64,000 nucleotides of DNA from Brevundimonas sp. UBA5713 (lineage in GTDB: Bacteria; Pseudomonadota; Alphaproteobacteria; Caulobacterales; Caulobacteraceae), in the NCBI RefSeq assembly GCF_002419815.1, contig NZ_DIGV01000019.1, positions 1 through 64,000 of the forward strand, given 5' to 3'. A program made the position numbers and the translations under genes. The notes under the pieces are model-generated. The model was given only the letters and a program-made list of their open reading frames with translations. It ran no database searches and was not told the DNA's origin. Shown here piece by piece: positions 24,916 to 32,622 of the stretch; the first letter of the stretch is position 1, and each line of letters starts with the position of its first letter.

Positions 24916-26040
24916 TTGGCAGTTGCCATTGCTGTTACGCGTGAACGCCGAGAGGGAGAGACGCGCTGTGCCGTCACTCCGGAGACGGTCAAGAAGCTGG
25001 TCGCCTTGGATGCCAGCGTCGCGATCGAGGCCGGAACGGGTCTCGGCTCGTCGATTCCCGATCATGAGTTCGAGGCGGCAGGTGCCACGGTGCGGCCCGA
25101 TCTGGGCTCGGTGCTGGCAGGGGCCGACATCGTGTTGAAGGTGCGCGCTCCGACGTCAGCGGAAATCAGCGCCCTGAAACCCGGTGCCGTGGTGATCGGC
25201 ATGCTGGACGCCTATCGTGAAAAGGCGACGGTGGAGGCTTTGCGCGGGGCACAATCCACGGCCTTTGCCATGGAGTTCGTGCCCCGCATCACCCGCGCGC
25301 AGGTGATGGACGTGCTGTCGTCACAGGCGAACCTTGCGGGCTATCGCGCGGTGATCGAGGCCGCTTCCGAATATGATCGCGGCTTTCCCATGATGATGAC
25401 GGCGGCAGGCACGGTGGCGGCGGCCAAGGTGTTTGTCATGGGCGCCGGCGTAGCGGGGCTTCAGGCCATTGCCACGGCGCGGCGTCTGGGTGCGGTGGTT
25501 ACCGCCACCGATGTGCGCCCCGCCGCCAAGGAACAAGTCGAAAGCCTCGGGGCCAAATTCATCGCCGTCGAGGACCAGGAGTTCAAAGCCGCCGAGACGG
25601 CGGGCGGCTATGCCAAATCCATGTCCGCCGAATATCAGGCCAAACAGGCCGAGCTGACGGCCAGCCACATCGTCAAACAGGATGTGGTGATCACGACCGC
25701 CCTGATCCCCGGTCGGCAGGCCCCGACTTTGGTTACGCGCGACCATGTGGCCTCGATGAAGGCGGGCTCGGTTATCGTTGATCTGGCCGTCGAGGCGGGC
25801 GGCAATGTCGAGGGATCGCGGCTGGATACGGTGGTCACCACGAACAATGGCGTGCGCATCGTCGGCTGGGCGAATCTGGCGGGACGTATCGCCGCAGACG
25901 CCAGCGCCCTTTATGCGCGCAATCTATTCGCCTTCTTGGGACTGATCATCAAGGATGGAGCCTTGGTGATTGATCAGGATGATGAAATTCTCACCGCTGC
26001 TGTCGTCACACACGCGGGGAAGTGGTGCATCAGGGACTGA
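24916..26040 (+). CDS. pntAA: NAD(P) transhydrogenase subunit alpha part 1
   Basis: A 374-residue cytoplasmic domain I of proton-translocating transhydrogenase, which binds NAD(H). The family start AVAIAVTRERREGETR is visible, followed by VTPETVKKLVALG-type sequence, and the Rossmann motif GAGVAGLQAIATARRLGAVV with the acidic end TATDVRP. YAKSMSAEYQAKQ is the mobile loop. The likely start is TTG 24916 with AAGG a few bases upstream, as the frame upstream has no family similarity. The enzyme is split into three genes here, as usual in alphaproteobacteria; the C-terminal end is short and ends HAGKWCIRD. Confidence 0.93.
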   Translation: MAVAIAVTRERREGETRCAVTPETVKKLVALDASVAIEAGTGLGSSIPDHEFEAAGATVRPDLGSVLAGADIVLKVRAPTSAEISALKPGAVVIGMLDAYREKATVEALRGAQSTAFAMEFVPRITRAQVMDVLSSQANLAGYRAVIEAASEYDRGFPMMMTAAGTVAAAKVFVMGAGVAGLQAIATARRLGAVVTATDVRPAAKEQVESLGAKFIAVEDQEFKAAETAGGYAKSMSAEYQAKQAELTASHIVKQDVVITTALIPGRQAPTLVTRDHVASMKAGSVIVDLAVEAGGNVEGSRLDTVVTTNNGVRIVGWANLAGRIAADASALYARNLFAFLGLIIKDGALVIDQDDEILTAAVVTHAGKWCIRD

Positions 26041-26050
26041 AGGGCTGAGC

Positions 26051-26365
26051 ATGGAACATGTCGATCCCACCGTCTTTCGTCTGGCCATCTTCGTCTTGGC
26101 CATATTCGTCGGCTATTATGTGGTCTGGAGTGTCACTCCGGCCCTGCACACGCCGCTGATGGCGGTCACCAATGCGATCTCATCGGTGATCATTGTCGGG
26201 GGCTTGATGGCCGCGGCGGCGCTGACGGTGGACGGCGGCTCCGGTGGCTGGATCGCCAAGGCCGCTGGCATTGCAGCGGTCACCTTGGCCAGTGTGAACA
26301 TATTTGGCGGCTTCATGGTCACGCGGCGTATGCTGGCCATGTACCGCAAGAAGGACAGACGTTGA
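26051..26365 (+). CDS. pntAB: NAD(P) transhydrogenase subunit alpha part 2
   Basis: A 104-residue membrane protein with three to four hydrophobic segments, forming part of the proton channel (domain II). The sequence VDPTVFRLAIFVLAIFVGYYVVW, then VTPALHTPLMAVTNAISSVI and FGGFMVTRRML, is the standard PntAB pattern. It begins 10 bp after pntAA. Its stop overlaps a TTG in TTGA, the possible start of the next gene. Confidence 0.95.
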   Translation: MEHVDPTVFRLAIFVLAIFVGYYVVWSVTPALHTPLMAVTNAISSVIIVGGLMAAAALTVDGGSGGWIAKAAGIAAVTLASVNIFGGFMVTRRMLAMYRKKDRR

Positions 26366-26661
26366 GTATGAGTGGATTTGATCCGGCCATGGTGGCGATC
26401 TCGGCCATGGCCTTGAGTGTGGCAGCGGTTCTGTTGCTGACGGTGTTCTCGTCGCGACTGAGCCCCGGCGTGCGTGCCGGACTGCAGAAGGTATTGGGGG
26501 TCGGCTATCCGCTGGCCGTCGGCGTGTGTTTTGCGGCCCTGTCGTATCGCGCCTATCAGGAAGGAAACGACACCTCGATGTACGGCTTTGCCGTGGGCGG
26601 TGCGGCCATGGTGTTTCTGGCCATCCGGTCCCAGCGCCGCCGTCAGGCAGGCAAGAACTGA
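26362..26661 (+). CDS. small membrane protein in the pnt operon, unassigned
   Basis: A 99-residue protein with three predicted transmembrane helices (about residues 8-28, 43-62 and 72-88) and a basic C-terminus (RSQRRRQAGKN). I do not recognise a family. The TTG at 26362 overlaps the pntAB stop and has AAGGA seven bases before it; the ATG at 26368 is the alternative. Its last base overlaps the first of the next gene (TGATG). The position between pntAB and pntB suggests a partner or passenger of the transhydrogenase. Confidence 0.6.
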   Translation: MSMSGFDPAMVAISAMALSVAAVLLLTVFSSRLSPGVRAGLQKVLGVGYPLAVGVCFAALSYRAYQEGNDTSMYGFAVGGAAMVFLAIRSQRRRQAGKN

Positions 26662-26945
26662 TGACCATCGCTGGCGAACCCTGGGCCCTGATCTTGGCCC
26701 GCCTGATGGTTCTCTACGGCTTTGGCCTGTGGGGGTGGGGCTGGTTCAAGGCAAGATCCCCCATCATCCGTCAGCGTTTTCACGACTGCGGCACGATGAT
26801 CGTCATATCGGCGACACTGGCGATGTATTTCTTGCGTGACAGAGAACTCAATTTTCTGGATTGGGTAATCGTCATGCTTGGCCCGCTGTTCATCGTCGCT
26901 GCCCTGTGGCGACTGTCCCGCACCCAGCCGCACATCAAGTCATAA
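26661..26945 (+). CDS. small membrane protein in the pnt operon, unassigned
   Basis: A 94-residue protein with two or three hydrophobic segments: ALILARLMVLYGFGLWGWGWF, then MIVISATLAMYFL and DWVIVMLGPLFIVAALW. It carries a conspicuous Trp-rich patch in the first helix. No family recognised. Translation is coupled to the preceding small gene by a TGATG overlap, so the two are made together. Downstream is a short gap and then a secreted protein gene. Confidence 0.6.
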   Translation: MTIAGEPWALILARLMVLYGFGLWGWGWFKARSPIIRQRFHDCGTMIVISATLAMYFLRDRELNFLDWVIVMLGPLFIVAALWRLSRTQPHIKS

Positions 26946-26967
26946 AAACTCAGTCGAGTATCCGAGA

Positions 26968-27336
26968 ATGAAGACCTTTGTTTCGACCGCCGCCCTGATC
27001 CTGAGCCTGACCGCTGCTGGTGCCGTTTCGGCCCAGCCGAAGGAAGTGGCCGGTGACCTGAAGGGCGGTCTGGATTGGGCCGTGGCTGCGCCGCAGGGCG
27101 CATCGTGGACCCTGGATTGCCGCTTCCGTCCGGTCACCCTGCGCGGCGTGTATCAAAACCGCATGCAGGTTTCGGGCACCGGCCCGCAACGCGGCAATCT
27201 GCCGACCGATAACGGCAGCTGCACCCTGACCAAGACCGGCGGTGACGGCAACGTCGGCGTCGCCCTGGTCAAGGACGGCAAGCCCACCGCCGCAGGCAGC
27301 ACGGGTGCTGCACCGGCGGTCATCAACGTCTTTTAA
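26968..27336 (+). CDS. small secreted hypothetical protein
   Basis: A 122-residue protein with a clear Sec signal peptide (MKTFVSTAALILSLTAAGAVSAQ) and a mature domain of about 100 residues with two Cys (LDCRFRP and GSCTLTK). It looks beta-rich with many Gly and no lipobox. I do not recognise it. It sits 22 bp after the second small membrane gene and 23 bp before pntB, all on the same strand, so it is probably in the same transcript. Confidence 0.6.
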   Translation: MKTFVSTAALILSLTAAGAVSAQPKEVAGDLKGGLDWAVAAPQGASWTLDCRFRPVTLRGVYQNRMQVSGTGPQRGNLPTDNGSCTLTKTGGDGNVGVALVKDGKPTAAGSTGAAPAVINVF

Positions 27337-27359
27337 GGCAACTCCATGAGGGGGAGGGG

Positions 27360-28778
27360 ATGAAGGCATCACTTGCGGCTTTGGCCTATCTGGCGGCGGG
27401 GGTGTTGTTCATCCTCTCCCTTCGTGGCCTCTCCAGCCCTGAAACCAGCCGACGCGGCAATCTGCTTGGCATGGTGGGTATGGCGCTGGCAGTCGGCGTC
27501 ACCCTCTTCCTCATGGGTTCCCAAGGCCTGTTGGACCCGCTGACACTGGGTCTGATGGCTGCGGGTGTGGTGGTGGGCGGCGGGGCAGGCGCCGTGATCG
27601 CCAATCGCGTGCCGATGACGGCCATGCCGCAGCTGGTGGCGGCGTTTCACTCTCTGGTCGGTCTGGCGGCCTGTCTGGTCGCTGTGGGTGCGGTCTATGC
27701 GCCCGAAGCTTTCAACATCCAGACTGTGGCGGGCGGTATCAAGACCCTGTCTCTGGTCGAACTCAGCCTCGGCGTGGCCATCGGGGCCATTACCTTTACC
27801 GGCTCGGTTATCGCCTTCGCCAAGTTGAACGGCAATATGAGCGGTGCGCCGATTCTGTTGCCCTCGCGCCATCTGATCAATCTGGCGCTGGCGGCGGCGC
27901 TGGTATTCCTGATCGGCATATTGATCGGCACGGGGGGCACGGCAGTCTGGGCTTTTTGGGCGGTGTTCGGCATCAGTCTGATTTTGGGCGTCACCCTGAT
28001 CATCCCTATTGGCGGGGCCGACATGCCGGTGGTGGTGTCCATGCTGAACTCCTACTCCGGCTGGGCCGCAGCGGCGCTGGGCTTTACGCTGGAGAACATC
28101 GCCCTGATCATCACGGGCGCTCTGGTCGGTTCCTCGGGTGCGATCCTCAGCTACATCATGTGCAAGGGGATGAACCGCAGCTTCATCAGCGTCATCCTCG
28201 GCGGATTTGGTGCGGATGCGTCCGCTGCCTCTGGAGATGGCCGCGTGAAGACGCGCCCCGTCAAACAGGGCAGTGCCGACGACGCCGCCTTCATTATGAA
28301 GAATGCCTCCAAGGTCATCATCGTGCCGGGCTATGGCATGGCGGTTGCGCAGGCCCAGCATGCCCTTCGCGAAATGGCCGACAAGCTGAAGGAAGAGGGT
28401 GTGGAGGTGAAATACGCCATCCACCCCGTGGCCGGACGTATGCCGGGCCACATGAATGTGCTGCTGGCCGAGGCCAATGTGCCGTACGATGAGGTGTTTG
28501 AGCTGGAAGACATCAACTCCGAGTTCGCCTCTGCCGATGTGGCCTTTGTCATCGGGGCCAATGATGTGACCAACCCTGCCGCCAAGACCGATCCCCAAAG
28601 CCCGATCTTCGGCATGCCTATCCTCGATGTCGATAAGGCGGGCACGGTGCTGTTCGTCAAACGCGGCATGGCGGCGGGTTATGCGGGCGTCGAGAACGAG
28701 CTGTTCTTCCGCGACAACACCATGATGCTGTTCGCCGACGCCAAGAAGATGGTCGAGGGTATCGTCAAAGGTCTTTAG
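27360..28778 (+). CDS. pntB: NAD(P) transhydrogenase subunit beta
   Basis: A 472-residue protein with eight or nine transmembrane helices (domain II) and a C-terminal NADP(H)-binding domain III. The domain II signature GAVIANRVPMTAMPQLVAAFHS is visible near residues 79-100, and SCKG-type loops appear before the linker. Domain III has VPGYGMAVAQAQHAL, HPVAGRMPGHMNVLLAE and GANDVTNPAA, the NADP-binding and loop D/E motifs. The enzyme uses proton motive force to make NADPH. It lies three small genes downstream of pntAB. Confidence 0.96.
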   Translation: MKASLAALAYLAAGVLFILSLRGLSSPETSRRGNLLGMVGMALAVGVTLFLMGSQGLLDPLTLGLMAAGVVVGGGAGAVIANRVPMTAMPQLVAAFHSLVGLAACLVAVGAVYAPEAFNIQTVAGGIKTLSLVELSLGVAIGAITFTGSVIAFAKLNGNMSGAPILLPSRHLINLALAAALVFLIGILIGTGGTAVWAFWAVFGISLILGVTLIIPIGGADMPVVVSMLNSYSGWAAAALGFTLENIALIITGALVGSSGAILSYIMCKGMNRSFISVILGGFGADASAASGDGRVKTRPVKQGSADDAAFIMKNASKVIIVPGYGMAVAQAQHALREMADKLKEEGVEVKYAIHPVAGRMPGHMNVLLAEANVPYDEVFELEDINSEFASADVAFVIGANDVTNPAAKTDPQSPIFGMPILDVDKAGTVLFVKRGMAAGYAGVENELFFRDNTMMLFADAKKMVEGIVKGL

Positions 28779-28817
28779 GTGCCGAGAACCGGCGGCACGG
28801 GCGGGCGTTTGGCCTGT

Positions 28818-29246
28818 ATGAGCGCTCGCCTGTCTGTCCCTCGCCATCCGGTCTGGCTGTTTGCCGTTACGGTGCTGGCCGCCTGTTCGGCCATGGTGCC
28901 GGTGCATGTTGCCAGAACGCTGGCGCAGCCCGTGGCCACCTTTGGCCTGAGCGCCGAGCAGCCGGAACGGGCCTGCGTCGAGCACCTCGGCGTATCGCGC
29001 AGTCATGACCAGCCCATCTGGTCCCTCGACGCCAAACGCGGGTGCCGCACGGTGCGGCAACTGGCCTATGGCGAGGTACCGGATGGCTTTGTGCAATCGG
29101 GACAGGCCGCGCCTTTACAAGCGGATCAGACCTATCTGGTCAGGGCGTCGGGGCGTTCGAAATCCGCGCTATCGGCCGTGCCGTGGACTTGGGCAGGGTA
29201 TTATCGCTTCGAAAACGGGCAGTGGAAGGCTGTGGTCCAGCCATAA
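28818..29246 (+). CDS. hypothetical lipoprotein
   Basis: A 142-residue protein with a lipoprotein signal (PVWLFAVTVLAACSAM). The mature part has two Cys (ERACVEH and KRGCRTV), which may pair, and an N-terminal-to-middle beta-rich region (YLVRASGRSKSALS). No family recognised. A longer frame begins at 28779, immediately after the pntB stop; the ATG at 28818 gives the better signal peptide. It may be cotranscribed with pntB. Confidence 0.6.
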   Translation: MSARLSVPRHPVWLFAVTVLAACSAMVPVHVARTLAQPVATFGLSAEQPERACVEHLGVSRSHDQPIWSLDAKRGCRTVRQLAYGEVPDGFVQSGQAAPLQADQTYLVRASGRSKSALSAVPWTWAGYYRFENGQWKAVVQP

Positions 29247-29329
29247 GGCCGCGCCCTCGGTGCGGCTTGGCACCGCATAGCGGATCATCTTATAGCTGAG
29301 CTTGAGACACCGCACGGGTAACGCGATCC

Positions 29330-29707
29330 ATGAGCGACGGCGACGACGATTTCACGGCCGACGAGGTTGCGATGAACCTTGGCCTCGCGCCGCATCCGGC
29401 GGGCGGTTTCTATCGCATTTTGCCGGGGCAGGAGGCGGATGCAGAAAAGATCGCCTCCTATCGTTTGATCTGCGCCGATCAGGACCCGCAGTGGGTGCCT
29501 ATGGACGGCGAGGAAATGTGGACGGCCTATATGGGTGCGCCGCTGGTTCTGGAAATCGCGACCGGAGGACCGGTTATGCGCGAGGCCTCAAAGGCAGGAG
29601 ACGGTCACTGGATGACGGCTCCGTCGGGGGCTTGGGTGCGGCTGGTGCCGCAGGGGCCCTGGACGCTGGCGGGGCGGATCGCGAAGCCGGATCCGCTCGT
29701 CCACTAA
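29330..29707 (+). CDS. cupin-type DUF985 (Cupin_5) protein
   Basis: A 125-residue protein resembling the Cupin_5 (DUF985) family. The opening DEVAMNLGLAPHPAGGFYR matches the conserved start LGLxPHPEGGFYRE. The remainder is a short, beta-rich cupin ending in WVRLVPQGPWTLAGRIA. The conserved His pair of metal-binding cupins is not convincing here, so it may lack metal. It is shorter than most DUF985 proteins. Substrate unknown. Confidence 0.65.
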   Translation: MSDGDDDFTADEVAMNLGLAPHPAGGFYRILPGQEADAEKIASYRLICADQDPQWVPMDGEEMWTAYMGAPLVLEIATGGPVMREASKAGDGHWMTAPSGAWVRLVPQGPWTLAGRIAKPDPLVH

Positions 29708-29735
29708 AGCCCCTGCGAAGCGGGACCGCTGGCCA

Positions 29736-30008
29736 TCAGGCGGCCAGGGCCGCTGCACTGCGGAACTCGTCCCACATGGCATCTTCTTCGGAATAATGAC
29801 CCATGGGGGCGCAGATCACGTCCACGACCTGTTCTTCCTGACGGTCCCAGATGACGGCCAGATCCGCCTCGGTCTCGCACGGCACGATCAGATAGCGATC
29901 GGCAAACGACTTGCGCTCGAACGGACGCAGGGTCGGTGCGGCGGCGTAGGGGCTTTGGGCAGCGCGATCCATCTGGGCTTTGGCGGTGCGGGCGAACGAG
30001 AAGGCCAT
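29736..30008 (-). CDS. small hypothetical protein
   Basis: A 90-residue soluble acidic protein that I do not recognise. It opens MAFSFARTAKAQMDRAAQ and its C-terminal half (DRYLIVPCETEADLAVIWDR, then VVDVICAPMGHYSEEDAMW) looks alpha/beta. ATG 30008 is preceded by AGGAG about nine bases upstream, whereas a longer frame to 30386 runs antisense to the WYL regulator. It is divergent from that regulator with 100 bp between starts. Confidence 0.6.
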   Translation of the reverse strand: MAFSFARTAKAQMDRAAQSPYAAAPTLRPFERKSFADRYLIVPCETEADLAVIWDRQEEQVVDVICAPMGHYSEEDAMWDEFRSAAALAA

Positions 30009-30107
30009 TTGTGAAAAACTCCTGCTGGGAGGCGTCTGCCTCTTGCTGACAGGATGGTTATGCGACAGCATTGCGTCAGATACGGACGCACCTCTGTGGA
30101 GAGTTTC

Positions 30108-31085
30108 ATGCGGCACGATAAGGCGGCGATGGTCATCGATCTGGCGCGCGGGATGGCGGCCAGCGCCGAGGGCCTGACCATCAACGACATGGCCGGCCAG
30201 TTGGGCGTGGGGCGCCGTACCGCAGAGCGTATGCGCGATGCGGTCCTGATGCTGTTTCCGCAGGCCGAGGAAATCAGCGACCCGCCGACCAAGCGTTGGC
30301 GCATCCGTGGCGGCCTGTCGGCGTTCGAGCAGGCCCCGACGGCGACGGAGATGCTGGAGCTGACCAAGGCGGCAGCCGCCCTGCACGCGGCGGGCGACCC
30401 TTCACGGGCGGCGGCGCTGGAAAGCCTTGAGCGCAAGATCAAGGCAGCCATGCGCTCGACCACGCTGAACCGGATGGCCCCCGATCTGGAGGCTCTGGTG
30501 CGCGCCGAAACGATCGCCGTGCAGGCCGGCCCGCGTCCCGGTGCCGATGAAACGGTGCTGACCACCATCCGCAATGCCATCCTGTCGGAAAGCCCGCTGA
30601 ACTTTATCTATTCGCGACCGGGAGCGGATGCGCGCACCCGCACCGTCACGCCGTGCGGGCTGATGTTCGGACGGGCCAACTATCTGGTGGCCTATGATCC
30701 GGCCAGCGAGCGCATCCAGACCTTCCGTCTGGACCGTATGAGCAGCGTCATGACGGGCGAGGGGATGGCCCGTCCGCCCGCCGATTTCGATCTGGCCGCC
30801 TTCGCCACCCAGTCGTTCGGCATCTATCAGGACCAGATCGAGGATGTGGTCCTGCGGATCGCGCCGGAGGCGGCGCAGGAAGCGCGAGGCTGGCGCTGGC
30901 ACCCGACGCAGTCACTGGAGGATCAGGCCGACGGCTCTGTCATCGTGCGTTTCCGCGCCTCGGGCATGCGCGAACTGGCGTGGCACCTGTTCAGCTGGAG
31001 CGGTACCGCCACTATCGTCCAGCCCGAACGGCTGAAACAGGTCATGGCCGAGGAGCTGGAAAAGGCGCGACATACCATCGCCTGA
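30108..31085 (+). CDS. WYL-domain transcriptional regulator
   Basis: A 325-residue regulator. The N-terminal helix-turn-helix spans about residues 1-60 (AEGLTINDMAGQLGVGRRTAERM) and the middle is a helical linker. The WYL-type ligand domain follows from about residue 155 (LNFIYSRPG, then CGLMFGRANYLVAYDPAS and TFRLDRMSSV), with a WCX-like C-terminal extension (VVLRIAPEAAQEA and ELAWHLFSWSG). WYL proteins bind small ligands or nucleic acid and often control defence or DNA-damage genes. ATG 30108 has GGAGA six bases upstream. It is divergent from the small 29736 gene. Confidence 0.85.
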   Translation: MRHDKAAMVIDLARGMAASAEGLTINDMAGQLGVGRRTAERMRDAVLMLFPQAEEISDPPTKRWRIRGGLSAFEQAPTATEMLELTKAAAALHAAGDPSRAAALESLERKIKAAMRSTTLNRMAPDLEALVRAETIAVQAGPRPGADETVLTTIRNAILSESPLNFIYSRPGADARTRTVTPCGLMFGRANYLVAYDPASERIQTFRLDRMSSVMTGEGMARPPADFDLAAFATQSFGIYQDQIEDVVLRIAPEAAQEARGWRWHPTQSLEDQADGSVIVRFRASGMRELAWHLFSWSGTATIVQPERLKQVMAEELEKARHTIA

Positions 31086-31167
31086 AAGGAACCCGCATCG
31101 TGCCTTGCTGATTTGTAAGCTGACAACGGGGGCGGCATCCGGTGACGGTGTCGGTGACGGTTTTAAC

Positions 31168-32622
31168 ATGAGGTGGCCTTTGAACATTCGCTCCGGACGG
31201 GCGGCGGCTGCGGCTTCGGTCGCGGCTTTGATGACGGCCCTGATTACGGCCTGTGCGCCCCTGCCGCCGATTGAGCGTGGCGGGCCGCCTGCGGCCAGCG
31301 CCAGTGTGCTGCGTCAGGGCGAGACCCTTCATCTGCAATACAGTCTGGACCGCGATGCCGCCGTCTGGGCCTTCTATGACTCGGCCCTGATGAGCGAGGT
31401 GCGCGAGCCGTGGCGTCCGCGCCAATGGCGGGTGCTGACCCCCGGCGTCGTGCTGGATCGGGCAGGACACTACGACATTTTACGCAGCGATGACGGCGGT
31501 CCGGTGCCGCGCACGGTGGATATCCAGATCACGCCCCGCGCGGTGGATCTGGAGGCGGAATACCCGACGCTTAAATTCTCCAACGGTGCGGTGGCACTGC
31601 CCACGCGGCAGATGACGGTCTTTCCGATGGACAGTGCGGACGAGGTGGCGGCCCTGCCGTCAGACCTGAATGGTGTGGACCTGCCCACTGGCCCGACGCG
31701 CGTGCACTGGCGTGATGAAGCGGGGCCACTGCTGTATGCGGCGGTGCGCCGCCCAGAACTGATTACCCAGTTCGAGCGCTCCTATGTGCTGCTGGGCGAT
31801 GCCGACGTGACTAGCGGAGACGGTCTGACGGCGGTTATCGATCCGGCCCTGCCCCAATGGATGGCGAGCGCGCTGGCCACTGCTGCGCCCGCAACGGGAC
31901 AATGGTATCGGCAGCGACTGGGGCCAGCGAATGCCGAGGCGGAAAATCCGGTGCTGATGGCGGCATGGAACGGCCCGACCCGACGCATGACCAGTATGAG
32001 TGGCAGCGTCTTGCCTGGACTGATCGTCATGAATTTCGAAGGTTCGGGCATCACAGAGCCAAATGATGAAATCCGCGAGCGTTCATTGTGGTTCATCGCG
32101 CATGAAGCTGCCCACTTCTGGCTGGGCCAGACGGTGCGTTACGAGTTCGCCCGCGATGCGTGGATCACCGAGGGCGGGGCCGATATGATGGCGGTGCGAG
32201 CACTGAAGGCGCGCGATCCGGCCTATGACGAAACGGCCGAACTCCAGACCGAGATCGATGACTGTGTTAAATATGCCCGTCAGCCCATCGCCACTGCGGG
32301 CGAGCGTGGCGAGCACCGCGCCTATTATGCCTGCGGGGCCGTGTTCGCCATGGCCGCAGAGGCGGCTGAGCGCAGGCGCACAGGCGGCGACTTCATCGAC
32401 TTTATTCGCCCGCTAATCGACGCCAACCGCCGTGACGGTGTGCTGACGGTGCAAGAGTGGATGGCCCACTTTGCCGCGCGCGGAGGTCGCCCCGAGGTGG
32501 CCAGCCTGCTGCTGGACATGATCAATCGGGGTGCCACCGATCCGCAGGCTGCTGTCATGGCGGTGCTGTCCGACTGGCCAACCCGCCGAGTCGGTGATCG
32601 CGTCATCCTCGGCCAGGCTTAG
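31168..32622 (+). CDS. M1-like (gluzincin) lipoprotein metallopeptidase
   Basis: A 484-residue protein with a lipoprotein signal near residue 30 (ALMTALITACAPLPP). The zinc site is HEAAHFWLGQ, followed 18 residues later by the third ligand in ITEGGADMM: the HEXXH-X18-E pattern of M1-type gluzincins. The rest of the fold is divergent: no GAMEN motif is apparent, and the N-terminal third (about 31-250) is beta-rich. It is likely an outer-membrane or periplasmic peptidase, lying downstream of the WYL regulator gene and convergent with the ScfR-type regulator gene. Confidence 0.8.
   Translation: MRWPLNIRSGRAAAAASVAALMTALITACAPLPPIERGGPPAASASVLRQGETLHLQYSLDRDAAVWAFYDSALMSEVREPWRPRQWRVLTPGVVLDRAGHYDILRSDDGGPVPRTVDIQITPRAVDLEAEYPTLKFSNGAVALPTRQMTVFPMDSADEVAALPSDLNGVDLPTGPTRVHWRDEAGPLLYAAVRRPELITQFERSYVLLGDADVTSGDGLTAVIDPALPQWMASALATAAPATGQWYRQRLGPANAEAENPVLMAAWNGPTRRMTSMSGSVLPGLIVMNFEGSGITEPNDEIRERSLWFIAHEAAHFWLGQTVRYEFARDAWITEGGADMMAVRALKARDPAYDETAELQTEIDDCVKYARQPIATAGERGEHRAYYACGAVFAMAAEAAERRRTGGDFIDFIRPLIDANRRDGVLTVQEWMAHFAARGGRPEVASLLLDMINRGATDPQAAVMAVLSDWPTRRVGDRVILGQA

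Noticed and set aside
27369..29096. A 575-codon antisense frame opposite pntB
   Set aside because: The His/Arg/Gly-rich composition is typical of a shadow frame and pntB is certain.
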